DNA of 64,000 nt, from NCBI RefSeq assembly GCF_965204125.1, contig NZ_OZ241968.1:806001-870000 (forward strand), read 5' to 3'. Of this stretch, positions 51,592 through 60,197 are shown in pieces. Numbering within the stretch: position 1 is the first letter of the stretch; each line of letters opens with the position of its first letter. The stretch is from Poriferisodalis sp965204125 (GTDB taxonomy: Bacteria; Actinomycetota; Acidimicrobiia; Acidimicrobiales; Poriferisodalaceae). Both the position numbers and the translations under genes were made by a program. Under the pieces are notes generated by a model. The model made no database searches. It saw only the letters and a program-made list of their open reading frames with translations, and was not told the DNA's origin.

Positions 51592-52005
51592 ATGACTGAG
51601 CGCTTGGTCGATCCTGCACGAGCGCTGGTGCTCTCGCTGAAGCCGAGGTTTGCTGAAGCGATCTTGGCCGGCACCAAAGCGGCCGAAGTGCGGCGGGTTA
51701 TGCCGCGCATCACCGTCTCGACGCTGGCGCTGCTGTACGCATCGGGCAGCGCGCGGGCGCTTGTCGGCACATGCGTGGTCCGAAGCGTCGCCCGGTACCC
51801 AGCCGACGAGCTGTGGCGACTGCACGGCGCCGACACTGAGCTATTGCGCACCGAATTCGACGCCTATCTCCAAGGCCGAGACAGCGCCGAGCCGCTTGCC
51901 GCCCCGATATCGCTGCACACACTTCGACAGGCTCACGGCTTCCGCCCGCCCCAGAGCTTCGCCTATGTGAGCCACGCCCAGCGCAGGAGACTGCTGGCGG
52001 CGTAG
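51592..52005 (+). CDS. ASCH/PUA-like domain protein
   Basis: A 137-residue protein. ALVLSLKPRFAEAILAGTKA followed by AEVRRVMPR is the ASCH start, with the Lys/Arg that would contact RNA, and LALLYASGSARALVGTCVV the central beta barrel. ASCH proteins act on RNA or modified nucleosides; some are amidohydrolases or RNases. It lies among island genes with no operon partner. Confidence 0.7.
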   Translation: MTERLVDPARALVLSLKPRFAEAILAGTKAAEVRRVMPRITVSTLALLYASGSARALVGTCVVRSVARYPADELWRLHGADTELLRTEFDAYLQGRDSAEPLAAPISLHTLRQAHGFRPPQSFAYVSHAQRRRLLAA

Positions 52006-52041
52006 ATACCTGCCACGCAGAACTGCGAAGGCCGGACGTTC

Positions 52042-52734
52042 CTATACGTCGTCCTTTGGCGGCAGCATCAGCACCCGGTCGTCCTTGGCCTTGGCGACGA
52101 CGAGCCGGGGCATGCTCGGGTGCCTCCATCTGCGGATCTCGGGTGTGTTGCCCTTGTACTTGTTGCACCGTGGGTGGGCTGCTTGGAGGTTCTCCATGCC
52201 GTGCAGAACGCTCGTGTAGTACGTGCCCTGCTGTGCCTCGCCTTCAGCGGTGAGCTCGAACACCGCGAACCGTTTCGGGACCACGTGCTCGACTTGGGCC
52301 CCTTTCAGCTTCATGGTGCCGCCGCACAGCCCGCAGCGCTCCCCGTCACGAATGTGCAGGTATTCGAGCACCTTGCGACGATGCTTGGGATTCCAGCGGT
52401 CCGTCGCATCGGGCTCGTCTGCTTCGAGGCTCCAGCGCCAGATGCCGTCCATCGCAGCGACGGCCTTCCGCAGCAGCCCCTTCTGCGGTGCGGGAGGCGG
52501 GCTGCTGAACGGACAGATTTGGTCGCTTCGGTCAGCAGTCAGAGGCTCCTCTGGCGCTGATTCCTCGATCGGCACAATCGACCTGCACTTCGGGAACCTC
52601 GAACAGCCCCAGAACTGGCTCCCCGCGTTCTCGCCCCGCTTCGCGACCCGGCGCACCATCGCCGCACCGCACTTCGGGCACGACAGCTCGACGGAGTCCG
52701 CGGAAGCAGAGAGGTCGACACGTTTCGATGTCAT
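52042..52734 (-). CDS. HNH endonuclease with topoisomerase-type zinc finger
   Basis: A 230-residue protein. The N-terminus has a zinc finger of the topoisomerase C-terminal kind: LSCPKCGAAMVRRVAKRG then FWGCSRFPKCRS. The C-terminal half is an HNH nuclease: GERCGLCGGTMKLKGAQVEH then NLQAAHPRCNKYKGN, with paired cysteines, His and Asn. The pairing suggests nicking or cleavage of single-stranded or damaged DNA. GAGAGG precedes the ATG. Its place in the island suggests defence. Confidence 0.75.
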   Translation of the reverse strand: MTSKRVDLSASADSVELSCPKCGAAMVRRVAKRGENAGSQFWGCSRFPKCRSIVPIEESAPEEPLTADRSDQICPFSSPPPAPQKGLLRKAVAAMDGIWRWSLEADEPDATDRWNPKHRRKVLEYLHIRDGERCGLCGGTMKLKGAQVEHVVPKRFAVFELTAEGEAQQGTYYTSVLHGMENLQAAHPRCNKYKGNTPEIRRWRHPSMPRLVVAKAKDDRVLMLPPKDDV

Positions 52735-52754
52735 GCATGGCCTCTCGGCGCTGG

Positions 52755-53009
52755 TCAGGGGCCCGGCTCGAAGTAGTCGACACGAATCTGACCGTCGTGC
52801 ACAGGCCGAAGCCAGCGATCCGCCGCTGCCATGTCGTCTGCGATGTCGACCGCATCCTGGGCCGTGATAATGGCCTGCTCGACGGCGCTGCGCAGGATCT
52901 CGACGGTGTCGATCACCCTTGAGGGCCCGAGTGCCGGACGGCGAGTAGCGAACTGATAGGCCGCGTTGTCATCGGTAGCGAGCATCCCGTCGTGTTTCTC
53001 GGCGAGCAC
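52755..53009 (-). pseudogene. N-terminally truncated PIN-like protein after XRE-ImmA gene
   Basis: The frame reads GEAQSIVLAEKHDGMLATDD, then ALGPSRVIDTVEILRSAVEQ, the C-terminal half of a DUF3368/PIN-type protein (acidic pair TDD, then the 'vigTveiL' strand). The first half with the N-terminal Asp is missing: a stop closes the frame only a few codons upstream and the preceding gene ends there. The only start is a GTG at 53009. Either a remnant or a short partner of the ImmA protein. Confidence 0.45.
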
Positions 53010-53028
53010 GATGCTCTGTGCTTCACCT

Positions 53029-54240
53029 CTAAGCGGCTACGGGATCGGCGTCGTACGCCCGCCTCACGACGTCGGGCGAGTCCTTGGGCGTCGAGTAGTC
53101 CTCGGTGATGGCGCCCGCCGTCTCCCACGCCTTGCTCAGTTTCTCGACGAGCTCGTCGGTCTCCACATCGAGCAGTCCTGCCAGCGGCGCTGCGCTGATG
53201 GTCCCGTCCCAGATTCCGCTGATGCAGCGGGTGGTGAGATGATGCGGCGGCTTTCGGGGCGGCCGCTCGCGGGCCGCCAGCAGCATTGCCGATTCCTCGG
53301 TGTCACCGAGCGCCCGGAGCAGGCCGTGGAGCCCGGCGTTCTTGAGCGCATCACGCCCGGCGGCATTGATGACCTGCAAGTTGTGCAGCCTGTAAATCAG
53401 CGACTCGAAGCTCACCCCGAAGGACAGGATCATCATCGCCAAGCACTTGGCATCGCGCCCGTGTTCCTCGATCAACGAATTGATGCCCCGCTCAGGCATC
53501 AGCAACGCTGCGGCGAAGGCATTTGCCAGCCGTTCTTCGTCGTTGTTGCCCCTGAGATCCTCGTCGATCTTGATCTCAGAGCCATCGGCAGCGAGCACAT
53601 GGCCGAGTTCATGCGCCAACGTGAACATTGCTCGAGGTCGAATCACGTCTGCGTTGATGAGGATGAAGGGAAACTCGGGGTCTGTCAGCGACATTCCCAA
53701 CGGCCCGTCTTCGCCCAAGGACTCAACCATGACGTCTACGCCGAACTGGTACTCAATCGCCGTTGCGAGGGATGCAAATCGGTCCGCTTCTGACGGACCG
53801 CTTGTCAGATCACCGAGGCGCTGGCCGGCCCATTCGGCCAACTGATTCGCCCGATCCAACCACCGCCCGTCGTCGCCGTCCGGGACGCTCGCAACGGCCG
53901 GCTGGGCCTCGTGGCCGCCGTCGTGGAGCACGTGATGAATCTCCGCGAGCGCGATCAGCCTTCGGTGCGCCTCTCGTGCAGACACGGTCGCGTCTCCGAC
54001 GCGAGGGGCAACAGCGAGTCGGCCGAGCAACGAATCCGGCTCCAGAAGCGCCAGCTCTGATACGCCGACAAGATCGGCGAAGGTCGTGAGCTCGGCGTCA
54101 CCGATGTCGAGAGCGCCGCGCTCGATGGCAGTCAACTTCTCGGCCGTCAAACCGAGCGCACCGGCCACATCATCGAGCGGCGCCCCGGCTTCAATCCGCA
54201 GCTGCTGCACCCGACGGCCGATGTCGGCCGTTTCCCCCAT
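53029..54240 (-). CDS. XRE-ImmA/IrrE fusion: HTH regulator with zinc peptidase
   Basis: A 403-residue protein. The N-terminus RVQQLRIEAGAPLDDVAGAL then GLTAEKLTAIERG is an XRE-type helix-turn-helix. The middle holds TLAHELGHVLAADGSE, the HExxH zinc site of ImmA/IrrE peptidases, and ERLANAFAAALLMPE as the matching downstream helix. Such proteins cleave a repressor or serve as antitoxin for a PIN-type neighbour. The ATG at 54240 lies eight bases after a GATACT box. The gene runs into the truncated PIN frame. Confidence 0.85.
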   Translation of the reverse strand: MGETADIGRRVQQLRIEAGAPLDDVAGALGLTAEKLTAIERGALDIGDAELTTFADLVGVSELALLEPDSLLGRLAVAPRVGDATVSAREAHRRLIALAEIHHVLHDGGHEAQPAVASVPDGDDGRWLDRANQLAEWAGQRLGDLTSGPSEADRFASLATAIEYQFGVDVMVESLGEDGPLGMSLTDPEFPFILINADVIRPRAMFTLAHELGHVLAADGSEIKIDEDLRGNNDEERLANAFAAALLMPERGINSLIEEHGRDAKCLAMMILSFGVSFESLIYRLHNLQVINAAGRDALKNAGLHGLLRALGDTEESAMLLAARERPPRKPPHHLTTRCISGIWDGTISAAPLAGLLDVETDELVEKLSKAWETAGAITEDYSTPKDSPDVVRRAYDADPVAA

Positions 54241-54730
54241 CACCCTCAAGTATCGGATGCTTGGGCCTGCCCTGCAAGAGCCACGGTGCGGGCGAGGGGT
54301 GCCGTCGCACGTCGAGACGTGCCGCAGCGATGCAGGCGAGAAGGCGCTTTGGAGTCGTGCGCGCAAGCGAGAGCCGGTGCGAAGAGCCTGATGTCGGGTG
54401 ACTCTACGAGATCGGCTCGACCCCGACGCACGGTGCGCTCAGCTCCGCATGCGCCACCAATGTCGGGGACCTCCAACTCTGGCGGGCCGGTAAGCCCACA
54501 ACAAGACGACTGAACCCCGGAAGCCGCTCAAGAGCGACCCCTCGGGGTTGTCGCACGCCACGATAGGTGAACCGCCCGCTTGATGGCAACGCATCCGACG
54601 CGCAGAACGGGAGGTCGGCCCGCCTGAAGTCGGCTCTGGGCCGAGTGCTCAGGTTTCCCTGCGCAGGCGGTGGGCTCCGCGCCTCCCGTCGACCGTCACC
54701 ATAGCGACGAGGGTGTGGGGCATCTCGCCG
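54241..54730. other. Non-coding stretch with a nested hairpin
   Basis: About 490 bases without a supported gene. AACCCCG (54513-54519) pairs with CGGGGTT (54543-54549) around an inner CGCTC-AA-GAGCG hairpin, a possible terminator. Nothing else was recognised. Confidence 0.4.
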
Positions 54731-54964
54731 TCAGGTCAGTGCCCCGGCGCCGCCCTGATCCTGTACATGCACGTCGATCGGGCCCACGTCGGCGGGATCG
54801 ATGTCGAGCATCATGGCGATGGCCTCACGAGCGGCCGCCGGCACCTCGTCGAGCTGTCTCGCTTGGGAGAACACACCTCGAAGCGACGGAACCGCTATCG
54901 CCCACCACTCGCCGGACTGTACGACTTCGACGCGATGTCCCAAGGTGGCTACGTCAGGATTCAT
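54731..54964 (-). CDS. HicB/DUF1902-like small protein
   Basis: A 77-residue protein with the HicB-like pattern: VEVVQSGEWWAIAVPSLRGV then ARQLDEVPAAAREAIAMML, a beta hairpin and helix of the partial RNase H fold. The end is acidic. No HicA toxin gene lies beside it, so it looks like an orphan antitoxin. Confidence 0.55.
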   Translation of the reverse strand: MNPDVATLGHRVEVVQSGEWWAIAVPSLRGVFSQARQLDEVPAAAREAIAMMLDIDPADVGPIDVHVQDQGGAGALT

Positions 54965-55001
54965 AGCTCAAGCATCTTGACAGTCTCACCGAGCAGCCAC
55001 C

Positions 55002-55421
55002 TCACACCGACAGCAGGCGCTGGCGGCGTTCAGCCAGTGCCCGAAGCTCTTCGTAGGCCCTGGCATCGGCGGCGATGCGGCTGTCGATCTCGTCCGGGAA
55101 GAGGGCGTAGTAATCGGCCGCTAGACCGATCAGCTCGGGTGCCAGCCCCGTTTCCTCGGATACCAGACGGATCGGATCATCTTCGGCGCTGTGCCGCTTG
55201 AGGTCGCGCACGATCTCCCACACGTCGGGCCCTCTGGCCAGCCCGGCGCGACGCCCGGTCGGCCCGTCACGAAACACGATGCCGGGAAACCGTCTCATCT
55301 TGAGACCCTCGTCGATCAAGACGACCGCAAGCGAGGAGGGCGCGCTCGCGATCCGCCGGCTCTCGTCGTTAAGGCGTGCGCGCACCTCGTCTGGCAGCCG
55401 GAGCGAAGTCGGATGGCTCAT
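55002..55421 (-). CDS. Ribbon-helix-helix antitoxin-like protein
   Basis: A 139-residue protein. PTSLRLPDEVRARLNDESRR is a CopG-type ribbon-helix-helix, followed by FPGIVFRDGPTGRRAGLARG and a helical C-terminal domain of the type seen in antitoxins of DUF5615/PIN partners. No toxin gene adjoins it. It is on the same strand as the HicAB pair upstream. Confidence 0.6.
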   Translation of the reverse strand: MSHPTSLRLPDEVRARLNDESRRIASAPSSLAVVLIDEGLKMRRFPGIVFRDGPTGRRAGLARGPDVWEIVRDLKRHSAEDDPIRLVSEETGLAPELIGLAADYYALFPDEIDSRIAADARAYEELRALAERRQRLLSV

Positions 55422-55524
55422 CGCGATCTCCCGAGTGTGGTGCGCTACACCGTAGTGTGCCGGGCTACGCGGCGACTTCGGCGAGGAGTTGGGTTGTCTC
55501 AGACTCGAGGGTTCCCGGACGACG

Positions 55525-55869
55525 TCAGCCAGCGAGCGCCGCTTGAGGAGTCGGGATCTCGACCTCGACCGTTTCGAAATGGGTCGGCACAGTCTCGGCA
55601 CCACCGCCGAACTCGGCGTAGGAGCTGAGCACGTCCTCGGGAACGGGCCCACTGTGGTGCGCAACGGCATCGTCGATGTCCGTCGTCGGAGGCGGGGGCA
55701 GTTCGCCATCCGCCATCATCGCTTCGAGATGGAAGGCGAGCGCCTCCTGGATCATCTCCAGCGCTTCTTCCCGGGTCTTGCCGGTGCTGACGCAGCCTGG
55801 GACATCGGGCACGCAAACGCTGAAGTTGTTCGGCAGCTCCTCGAGCGTGACCACGTAGGTCAACTTCAT
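55525..55869 (-). CDS. hicB: HicB-family antitoxin
   Basis: A 114-residue antitoxin: YVVTLEELPNNFSVCVPDVP then GCVSTGKTREEALEMIQEAL is the HicB beta-alpha core. It follows the HicA gene with a four-base overlap. The C-terminal tail is longer than usual and ends in PTPQAALAG, with no clear helix-turn-helix. Confidence 0.85.
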   Translation of the reverse strand: MKLTYVVTLEELPNNFSVCVPDVPGCVSTGKTREEALEMIQEALAFHLEAMMADGELPPPPTTDIDDAVAHHSGPVPEDVLSSYAEFGGGAETVPTHFETVEVEIPTPQAALAG

Positions 55870-56066
55870 CGGATTCGCCTCCTCAGACCCGCTTGAGCCA
55901 AGATGCTCGCCCAGAGCTTCGGGCCTACATTCTCCCTCAGTTTGCCGGGGATCGTGACCGTGCCAGGTTTGTCGGGATGTCGAAACTGGCGGTGGCTGCC
56001 TCGTGTCCGCGCAAGGATCCAGCCGTCACGTTCAACGAGCCGTATCGCGTCGCGCACCGTTGGCAT
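55866..56066 (-). CDS. hicA: HicA-family mRNA interferase toxin
   Basis: A 66-residue toxin. TVRDAIRLVERDGWILARTR then GSHRQFRHPDKPGTVTIPG holds the catalytic His of the double-stranded-RNA-binding-like fold. The ATG at 56066 follows GGAGCGAGGC and fits the family length; the frame upstream is not related. Toxin-before-antitoxin order is normal for hicAB. Confidence 0.88.
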   Translation of the reverse strand: MPTVRDAIRLVERDGWILARTRGSHRQFRHPDKPGTVTIPGKLRENVGPKLWASILAQAGLRRRIR

Positions 56067-56220
56067 GCCTCGCTCCGTGCTGCCGACCGAGACAGGTGCC
56101 CGGCGGCAGCGGGCGCAGCCTCGCACCGTCCCTGACGCGAGACCAGCGATTTTCTCGACGGCCAGCAAGTCGGCTACTCAGCTCGCCAGCTCACAAAACG
56201 CACCGAGACTTGCCACATAG

Positions 56221-56269
56221 GTTTCCGCAACGGTTGGAGTTGTGCACAACGTTTCCGCAATGTGCACAA
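56221..56269. repeat. Paired GTTTCCGCAA / TGTGCACAA repeats
   Basis: GTTTCCGCAA occurs at 56221-56230 and 56251-56260; TGTGCACAA at 56241-56249 and 56261-56269. TTGTGCACAA (56240-56249) is a perfect palindrome. The block lies 100 bases before the metallophosphoesterase gene and 155 bases before hicA on the other strand, so it could be an operator for either. Confidence 0.45.
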
Positions 56270-56368
56270 AATGGCCTGCTGCCGCCGTCTCGCTGCCTTT
56301 GCGTCGCGTCGAGCAGCCACCTCGCGAGCTGCTCCCGGGGCGCGACTGTGACACCCTGCTGAGGCGGG

Positions 56369-57601
56369 GTGGTGTGGCCGGTGCTTCTGAACTACTACTG
56401 CGTTGCGGCGGCTGTGCTGGTGGGGGCTGTTGCGGGCGGCTTGGCGGTGCGGTGGCTGCGTGCTGCGGGCGATGGCCTGGGCGTGGGCGGCTGGCGGGTG
56501 GTGGGGCGTGCTGCGGGCGTGGGATTCGTGGGCACGGTGGTGCTGGCTGGCGGGGGGCTGCTCATCACCGGGGTGGACGGGTTCACGCTGATCCATGTGG
56601 CCTATGTGGTGGGGACCGTGGGGGTGCCGCTGGCCGGCGGGATCGTGCTGGTGGGGGCCCGGCCTCGGCCGCGGGTGGTCACTGCGGTGTGTGTGCTGGC
56701 GCTGGCTGCCGTGCCGGTCGGCGTTTATGCGACCTATGTGGAGCCGTTCTGGCTGAGGGTGGACCGGGTGGAGCTGGCGGTGCCGGCGATGGGGGCGATT
56801 GGGGCGGCGGACGGCGTCGTTGGCGTGGACAGTGTCGATGATGTGGGCGGCGTCGATGAGCGGATCCGGATCGGCGTGCTGGCCGACCTGCAGACCACGG
56901 GCGTCGGCGACTACGAGCGGGATGCGGTGGAGCGCCTGCTGGGGTTCGGGCCCGATGTGGTGGTGCTGCCCGGCGATCTGTACCAGTTCGACGCTGCTGT
57001 GTTCGACGAGCGGGCGCCGGGGTTTGCTCGGCTGATCGAGCGGATTGTCGGGGAGGTGCCGCACGTGTACCTGGTGAGCGGCAACACCGACACCGTGGCG
57101 GGGCTGCGGCAGATCGTCGGGGGGTCGGGCGCACGGGTGCTCGACAACGAGATCGACACGTTCGAGATGCGGGGCGTGCCGGTGAGGGTGGGCGGCACGA
57201 CGCTGTTCGGCGACGAGGCGGTGGCTCGGCGGATGGCGGTGCGGCTGGCTGGTGGCGGGCTAGGTGCGGGCGGTGCGGACGGGGCGGGCGTGGTGCGGAT
57301 CCTGATCGGGCACAAGCCCGACGCCATCGAGCTGGTGCGAGCGACGCCCGTCGATCTCGTGATCGCCGGTCACACGCACGGCGGGCAGGTGTCGTTACCG
57401 TTGCTGGGGCCTCCGCTGACGCTGACGAACGTGCCCCGGCACATTGCGGCCGGCGGGCTGCACGAGCTGCACGGCACGCCGATCTACGTGTCGACCGGCG
57501 TGGGGCGTGAGCGAGGCAACGCCCCGCAGCTGCGATTGGGTGTGCGGCCGTCGATCGGGATCATCGACCTGGTGCCCAGCGGCGGCGGCGAGCTTGGGTG
57601 A
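56369..57601 (+). CDS. Membrane-anchored metallophosphoesterase
   Basis: A 410-residue protein with four membrane spans in the first 135 residues, then a calcineurin-like domain. GVLADLQTT (D-x-Q in place of D-x-H), LPGDLYQFD, VSGNTDT (GNTD for GNHD) and AGHTHGGQVSLPLLGPP give the metal-site order. The D-x-Q and GNTD changes are departures from the consensus. The YkuE/PMT-type family includes cell-envelope lipid pyrophosphatases. The start is GTG at 56369. The coding strand is strikingly G-rich. Confidence 0.8.
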   Translation: MVWPVLLNYYCVAAAVLVGAVAGGLAVRWLRAAGDGLGVGGWRVVGRAAGVGFVGTVVLAGGGLLITGVDGFTLIHVAYVVGTVGVPLAGGIVLVGARPRPRVVTAVCVLALAAVPVGVYATYVEPFWLRVDRVELAVPAMGAIGAADGVVGVDSVDDVGGVDERIRIGVLADLQTTGVGDYERDAVERLLGFGPDVVVLPGDLYQFDAAVFDERAPGFARLIERIVGEVPHVYLVSGNTDTVAGLRQIVGGSGARVLDNEIDTFEMRGVPVRVGGTTLFGDEAVARRMAVRLAGGGLGAGGADGAGVVRILIGHKPDAIELVRATPVDLVIAGHTHGGQVSLPLLGPPLTLTNVPRHIAAGGLHELHGTPIYVSTGVGRERGNAPQLRLGVRPSIGIIDLVPSGGGELG

Positions 57602-57847
57602 GCTCCGGCGACTGTCCGTCGGCGAACGGCCGCTGGCGGTCGTCGGCGGTCGGGCCTCAGCGCCGTTGGAGGCAGAGAGAGCGACGCCTCCGGCGGGATT
57701 GGCCTGCTCGCAGGGATAGCTGGCCTTCACGACACGATGCTGGCGGCGGCGAGCGGGAGGCGTCGAACCGGCCAGCGGCTCATTCCGACTCCGCTGCGGC
57801 TGCACGCTTCCCGATACGTGTAACACCCCGTTCGTACGGTTGTTCCC

Positions 57848-59278
57848 ATGTTGAGGGATGGTTCTGAGGGGGCCAGGCGCAGCGACGACGCCGGCGCTCT
57901 CGGCGCTGATGCCAGCCACCCCAACACCGAACGCAGCGCTGCGGTCACCCAGGCCAGTCCCACCGGCGACCAACGAGCCAGCGGTGGCCAGGCCACCCCT
58001 CACACGTCAGGACCGCTGTCACTGATCCGGTTGAGCGCTGCGGCGCTGGCGGGGCTCAAGCGGGATGAGCTGTTGAGCGTGCTGAGCGACATCGAGCGGC
58101 TGGCGAATCGGTTGGCTGGGTATCGGGCCGAGGTGCTGGGCGCGCTTGAGGTGCTGAACGAGTCGGGTGTGGCGCCCGATGCGAGCCCGCATCTGTCGCT
58201 GCGCGACGCGGCGGGGGTGTCCGAGCGTGACGCCCGCCGGATGCTTCGTGCAGCGGAGAAGGCTCGCGAGCACGACACGGTGCTGGAGGCGCTGTCAGAG
58301 GGCGACATCAACGCCGCACAGGCCGAGACGCTGTGCGACGCACGTGTGCCCGACCCGGTGCGGGCCGAACTGGTCGCGGCCGCGGCCGGCGAGGACACCG
58401 ACGCCACCCGCCGCCGGGTGCAGCGCGCCGAGACCGAGCACTCGGTCGAGACGCCGATAGAGCGATTCGAGCGTCAGCGGGCGGCCCGTGGCGCGGGGTG
58501 GCGGCGAGATCACGAGGGGATGCTGCGGCTGTGGGCCAAGTTCGACCCCGACACCGGCGCTCACGTCGAGGCCGCGCTCGAGGCGCTGTGCCGCGAGTAC
58601 TGGATCGACGACAAGCAAGTACGCAGCGGGCGGCGCACCCCTGCCCAGCGAGACGCCGACGTGCTCGCGTATGCGCTGGCAGGCCTCACCTACACCGATG
58701 CCGATGCAGCGGCCGTCCGCCGGCTGCACGCCCGTGCCAGTGCCCGCAGCGACAACCTGCCGGACGAATCCCGTGACCCGTCGAGACAGCTGCCGCCGGC
58801 GCAGATCAGCGTGCTGATCGGTCTCGATGCGCTTCGAGGGCAAACCGATGAGATGGGCCTGACTGATGCCGGGGTCGAACTGCCGCCCGAGGTCGTGCGA
58901 CGCATGGCCTGTGATGCGGAGATCATCCCCATCATCCTGGGCACCCCAGGCGGCTCAGCCGACGCGGGCCGGTTGCGCCGCGCTGTGTCACTGCGGCTGC
59001 GGCGATTGCTGGTTGCACGCGATCGTCACTGCCGCTGGCCCGGCTGTCACGAACCGCCATCACGCTGCGATGCGCACCACATCTGGCACTGGATCGACGG
59101 AGGGCCCACCGATCTCGACAACCTGGTGCTGCTGTGCCACCGGCACCACCACTTCCTTCACCAGCACGGCTACCGGATGGTCCCCCAGCCCGACGGCACA
59201 TGGGCCACCGTCCAAGAATCAGACCCCAAGTCGACGCCCACTCCACGGCGGGGCAAGCGGCAAGCACGAGCCCCCTAA
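57848..59278 (+). CDS. DUF222 (13E12 repeat) HNH endonuclease
   Basis: A 476-residue protein. The N-terminal two thirds form the DUF222 helical domain (for example SGVAPDASPHLSLRDAAGVS and RMLRAAEKAREHD). The C-terminus is an HNH nuclease: CRWPGCHEPPSRCDAHHIWH then NLVLLCHRHHHFLHQ, with Cys pairs and HH. This architecture is the 13E12-repeat family common in actinobacteria. TACGGT ends seven bases before the ATG. Its role is unsettled: mobile or defence nuclease. Confidence 0.88.
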   Translation: MLRDGSEGARRSDDAGALGADASHPNTERSAAVTQASPTGDQRASGGQATPHTSGPLSLIRLSAAALAGLKRDELLSVLSDIERLANRLAGYRAEVLGALEVLNESGVAPDASPHLSLRDAAGVSERDARRMLRAAEKAREHDTVLEALSEGDINAAQAETLCDARVPDPVRAELVAAAAGEDTDATRRRVQRAETEHSVETPIERFERQRAARGAGWRRDHEGMLRLWAKFDPDTGAHVEAALEALCREYWIDDKQVRSGRRTPAQRDADVLAYALAGLTYTDADAAAVRRLHARASARSDNLPDESRDPSRQLPPAQISVLIGLDALRGQTDEMGLTDAGVELPPEVVRRMACDAEIIPIILGTPGGSADAGRLRRAVSLRLRRLLVARDRHCRWPGCHEPPSRCDAHHIWHWIDGGPTDLDNLVLLCHRHHHFLHQHGYRMVPQPDGTWATVQESDPKSTPTPRRGKRQARAP

Positions 59279-59396
59279 ACCCCACCGGGGCCTCGGGCCC
59301 GTGAACCCGACGTTGGCCGCCCCGCCCCGCGCCTCAGCGCAGTGACACCCCGAGTCCGGTGGCCCAGGGCCAGCAGTACATTTCGAGGGAGTCCCC

Positions 59397-59469
59397 GCCC
59401 TCGTAGCTCAGGGGATAGAGCGTCGGTTTCCTAAACCGTGCGTCGCAGGTTCGAATCCTGCCGAGGGCG
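59397..59469 (+). tRNA. tRNA-Arg (anticodon CCT)
   Basis: A complete cloverleaf. The acceptor stem is GCCCTCG/CGAGGGC. The D-arm is GCTC...GAGC. The anticodon loop is TTCCTAA with CCT at the centre, read as Arg for AGG codons. The T-arm is GCAGG-TTCGAAT-CCTGC. The discriminator base is G and CCA is not encoded. It lies between the HNH gene and the TetR gene. Confidence 0.95.
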
Positions 59470-59483
59470 CATGGACGGCCGGT

Positions 59484-60197
59484 TCAGGCGAGAAGCGTGT
59501 TCAGGGTCGAGGTGAGTACAGCCTTGGTCTCGGCGGCAGAAAGGCCGCGGTGGCGGCGGAGGTAGTCGATCGAGTCGAGCTGGGTCAGCAGGTCGCCTGC
59601 CGCGAGCACTGCGTCGCCGTCTGCCGCTGTGCCTGACGTCGGCGTATCGGTCTCAGGCCGAGGCGAGCGCGACGCCGACTCGGGGCCGTCGGTCCCCGAG
59701 TCAGGCGTGCGGGCTTCGAGTTCGGGGGCGAACTGGAGCTTGAACTGCTGACGCATCTCGTCGCGGGCCGTGGCGAGCTGCTCGCCGATGCGGGGCAGCC
59801 GGTGGGCATGCGCCAAGGTCGCCCGATATTCCGGGCCGACCGAGTCGTACAAGCGCAGGCGCATCGTCACGAAGTCGTCGATGCGGCCCTCCAGCGGACC
59901 CTGGCCGATGGCGTGCAGGCGTGTGAGGGGAGCGGTGCGCTCACGGTTGCGCCTGATCGTGGCTTCGAGCAGCTCGCCCGGATCGGCGAAGTACCGGTAC
60001 AGCGAGCGCAACGACAGTCCTGATCGGGCCGCCGCCTGCTCCATGGTCGGGAAAAGCGACTCCTCGGCGAACATCTCGAGCACCACGTCGAGCACCGCAT
60101 TGATGTTCCGCTCCCGCCGAGCCACCCGTCCGTCGGTCTGCGTCGTCTCATCAGGCGCAGGACCGGCCTCCACGCCCGGCGGCACCCGGTCAGTCAT
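59484..60197 (-). CDS. TetR-family transcriptional regulator
   Basis: A 237-residue regulator. ERNINAVLDVVLEMFAEESL then MEQAAARSGLSLRSLYRYFA is the helix-turn-helix. The remainder is a ligand-binding domain with an acidic Thr/Ser-rich insertion (about 185-200). The start overlaps the stop of the sulfatase fusion gene (ATGA), so it is the last gene of a three-gene operon and probably controls it. Confidence 0.85.
   Translation of the reverse strand: MTDRVPPGVEAGPAPDETTQTDGRVARRERNINAVLDVVLEMFAEESLFPTMEQAAARSGLSLRSLYRYFADPGELLEATIRRNRERTAPLTRLHAIGQGPLEGRIDDFVTMRLRLYDSVGPEYRATLAHAHRLPRIGEQLATARDEMRQQFKLQFAPELEARTPDSGTDGPESASRSPRPETDTPTSGTAADGDAVLAAGDLLTQLDSIDYLRRHRGLSAAETKAVLTSTLNTLLA

Noticed and set aside
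56174..57064. 296-codon minus-strand frame opposite the metallophosphoesterase gene
   Set aside because: His/Pro/Arg-rich shadow produced by the G-rich coding strand.
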